Assembly: GCA_013138555.1 (NCBI GenBank)
Contig: WTCN01000200.1
Coordinates: 1-7,077 of the forward strand
Reading direction: 5' to 3'
Length of the DNA stretch: 7,077 bases
DNA from: Methyloprofundus sp.
GTDB lineage: Bacteria; Pseudomonadota; Gammaproteobacteria; Methylococcales; Methylomonadaceae
This document shows, piece by piece, positions 5,760 to 7,077 of this stretch. A program made the position numbers and the translations under genes. Each line of letters starts with the position of its first letter. The first letter of the stretch is position 1. The notes beneath the pieces are model-generated. The model worked only from the letters and a program-made list of their open reading frames with translations, was not told where the DNA came from and searched no databases.

Positions 5760-6947
5760 ATGGATATTCATGAGTATCAGGCAAAAGAAATTCTAGCGGG
5801 TTACGGTGTTAAAATTGCGGAAGGTGGATTAGCATATAGTCCAGAAGATGCGGTACAGCGTACCAGAGAAATTGGTGGCAACGTCTGGGCGGTTAAAGCA
5901 CAGATTCATTCGGGAGCACGGGGTAAAGCTGGCGGGGTTAAGATTTGCTTTAGCCATGAAGAAGTTGAGGCTGCTGCTGATAGTATGCTGGGTAAGCGTA
6001 TGGTGACTCATCAAACTGGCCCAGCGGGTAAGATATGTTCGCGCTTATATATAGAAGCAGGCACAGAGATAGAGAAAGAGCTGTATTTCAGCTTTTTGGT
6101 TGATCGTGCACATGAGCGTATTGTGATGGTGGGGTCTGCTGAAGGTGGAATGGAAATTGAGGATTTGGCTGAGAATAATCCTGATGCGATTAAGAAAATT
6201 CATATCGACCCTGCAGTGGGTTTGTTAGATTTTCAGGCACGCAAAATGGCGTTTGCTCTAGGGCTGGAAGCCTCACAAATCAGTCATGCGGTTAAATTCA
6301 TTACCGGTTGCTACCGTGCGATGCGTGAACTTGATGCCAATATGCTGGAAATTAACCCTTTAGTGGTCACTAAAAGTGGCGAGTTAATTGCCTTAGATGC
6401 AAAAATGGGTTTTGATGATAATGCGCTATTCCGTCGCCAAAAAGTCGCTGAATTACGTGATAAAACGCAGGAAGATGCGCGTGAAATGGCGGCAGCTGAT
6501 CGTGGACTAAGTTATGTTGGTCTGGATGGTGATATTGGTTGTATGATTAATGGCGCGGGTCTGGCTATGGCAACTATGGATATGATTAAATTAGCAGGTG
6601 GAGAGCCCGCTAACTTTTTGGATGTCGGTGGGGGCGCTTCACCTGAGCGTACTGAAAAAGCGTTTCGTTTGGTACTGGCAGATGAAGGCGTTAAAGCGAT
6701 GCTGGTTAATATTTTTGCCGGAATTAACCGTTGTGACTGGATTGCGGAAGGGGTGGTACATGCGGTTAAAAAAATCGATATGAAGATTCCTTTAGTGGTG
6801 AGACTATCGGGAACGAATGTCGAGGAAGGCCGTAAGATCATTGCTGATAGCGGATTGCCAATTATTACTGCAACTACTTTGGCAGAAGCAGCTGAAAAGG
6901 CAGTTCAGGCACGAAATGAGCAAGTAGCGAAAGAAGGAGCGGCATAA
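5760..6947 (+). CDS. mtkA: Malate-CoA ligase (malate thiokinase) beta subunit
   Basis: This 395-residue protein belongs to the succinyl-CoA synthetase beta-subunit family. With the alpha subunit it forms malyl-CoA from malate, CoA and ATP in the serine cycle. The N-terminal ATP-grasp domain begins MDIHEYQAKEIL and carries the nucleotide-binding HSGARGKAGGVK (50-61). E197 and N199 (EINP) and D213 match the Mg-nucleotide ligands of E. coli SucC at the same numbers. The CoA-ligase domain carries INGAGLAMATMD (263-274), FLDVGGGAS (286-294), NIFAGINRCDW (317-327) and RLSGTNVEEG (348-357). The last two differ from the SucC forms NIFGGIVRCD and RLEGNNAELG. Succinyl-CoA synthetase is the main alternative; position after mclA and these changes favour malate thiokinase. 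AAGGGG at 5749-5754 is 5 bases before the ATG. No good promoter lies in the gap after the terminator. Confidence 0.92.
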   Translation: MDIHEYQAKEILAGYGVKIAEGGLAYSPEDAVQRTREIGGNVWAVKAQIHSGARGKAGGVKICFSHEEVEAAADSMLGKRMVTHQTGPAGKICSRLYIEAGTEIEKELYFSFLVDRAHERIVMVGSAEGGMEIEDLAENNPDAIKKIHIDPAVGLLDFQARKMAFALGLEASQISHAVKFITGCYRAMRELDANMLEINPLVVTKSGELIALDAKMGFDDNALFRRQKVAELRDKTQEDAREMAAADRGLSYVGLDGDIGCMINGAGLAMATMDMIKLAGGEPANFLDVGGGASPERTEKAFRLVLADEGVKAMLVNIFAGINRCDWIAEGVVHAVKKIDMKIPLVVRLSGTNVEEGRKIIADSGLPIITATTLAEAAEKAVQARNEQVAKEGAA

Positions 6948-7077
6948 TGGCGATTTTAATTAATAAACAAACGCGCATGATTGTGCAAGGTTTTACCGGT
7001 AAAATTGGTACTTTTCACGCACAGGATATGATTAATTATGGTTCTAATATTGTTGGTGGTATTACGCCGGGTAAGGG
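6947..7077 (+). CDS. mtkB: Malate-CoA ligase alpha subunit, N-terminal part only
   Basis: The ATG shares its A with the mtkA stop (TAATG), giving a one-base overlap and probable translational coupling for equal subunit production. The 43 complete codons up to the window edge include VQGFTGKIGTFHAQDMI (13-29) and IVGGITPGKG (35-44, the last codon partial). This is the start of the CoA-binding Rossmann domain of the succinyl-CoA synthetase alpha family. In these enzymes the alpha subunit binds CoA and carries the phosphorylated His, which lies beyond this window. An AAGGAG ribosome site at 6933-6938, inside the end of mtkA, supports the start. Confidence 0.92.
   Translation, partial: MAILINKQTRMIVQGFTGKIGTFHAQDMINYGSNIVGGITPGK

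Noticed and set aside
5760..6947. Succinyl-CoA synthetase beta subunit (sucC) of the TCA cycle
   Set aside because: The families are close, but direct placement after malyl-CoA lyase and the NIFAGINRCDW and LSGTNVEEG motifs favour malate thiokinase.

Overview
The window looks like the chromosome of an aerobic gammaproteobacterial (type I, Methylococcales-like) methanotroph with AT-leaning DNA. Two things point there. First, a sterol 14-alpha-demethylase (CYP51) fused to a C-terminal ferredoxin, an architecture first described in Methylococcus capsulatus. Second, a malyl-CoA lyase / malate thiokinase gene set, the serine-cycle module of methylotrophs. The genus cannot be fixed from this sequence alone.

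Left part, minus strand (1-3188): three genes read leftward in one probable operon, in the order CYP51-ferredoxin, an NTF2/SnoaL-like protein of unknown function, and a Rieske non-haem iron oxygenase cut by the window edge. The gaps are 9 and 56 bases and no terminator is visible between them. CYP51 removes the 14-alpha methyl of lanosterol-type sterols. The Rieske protein is a candidate for a further sterol oxidation such as C-4 demethylation. The NTF2-like protein between them is the unexplained member.

Middle (3189-4729): a 242-base divergent promoter region, then a plus-strand gene for a membrane-anchored, divergent aspartyl/asparaginyl beta-hydroxylase-like (LpxO/AspH family) Fe(II)/2-oxoglutarate enzyme. 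A 471-base non-coding stretch follows. It holds inverted repeats, a strong intrinsic terminator, further hairpins, a possible promoter and a perfect 8-bp dyad just before the next gene.

Right part, plus strand (4730-7077): mclA (malyl-CoA lyase), an intrinsic terminator or attenuator, mtkA (malate-CoA ligase beta subunit), and the start of mtkB (alpha subunit), whose ATG overlaps the mtkA stop by one base. Together these convert malate to malyl-CoA and split it to glyoxylate and acetyl-CoA. The sterol and serine-cycle blocks appear to be independent transcription units.

The most interesting point is the compact CYP51-ferredoxin / NTF2-like / Rieske cluster, with a divergently transcribed Fe/2OG-type hydroxylase beside it. 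The middle gene may be an undescribed component of bacterial sterol processing.
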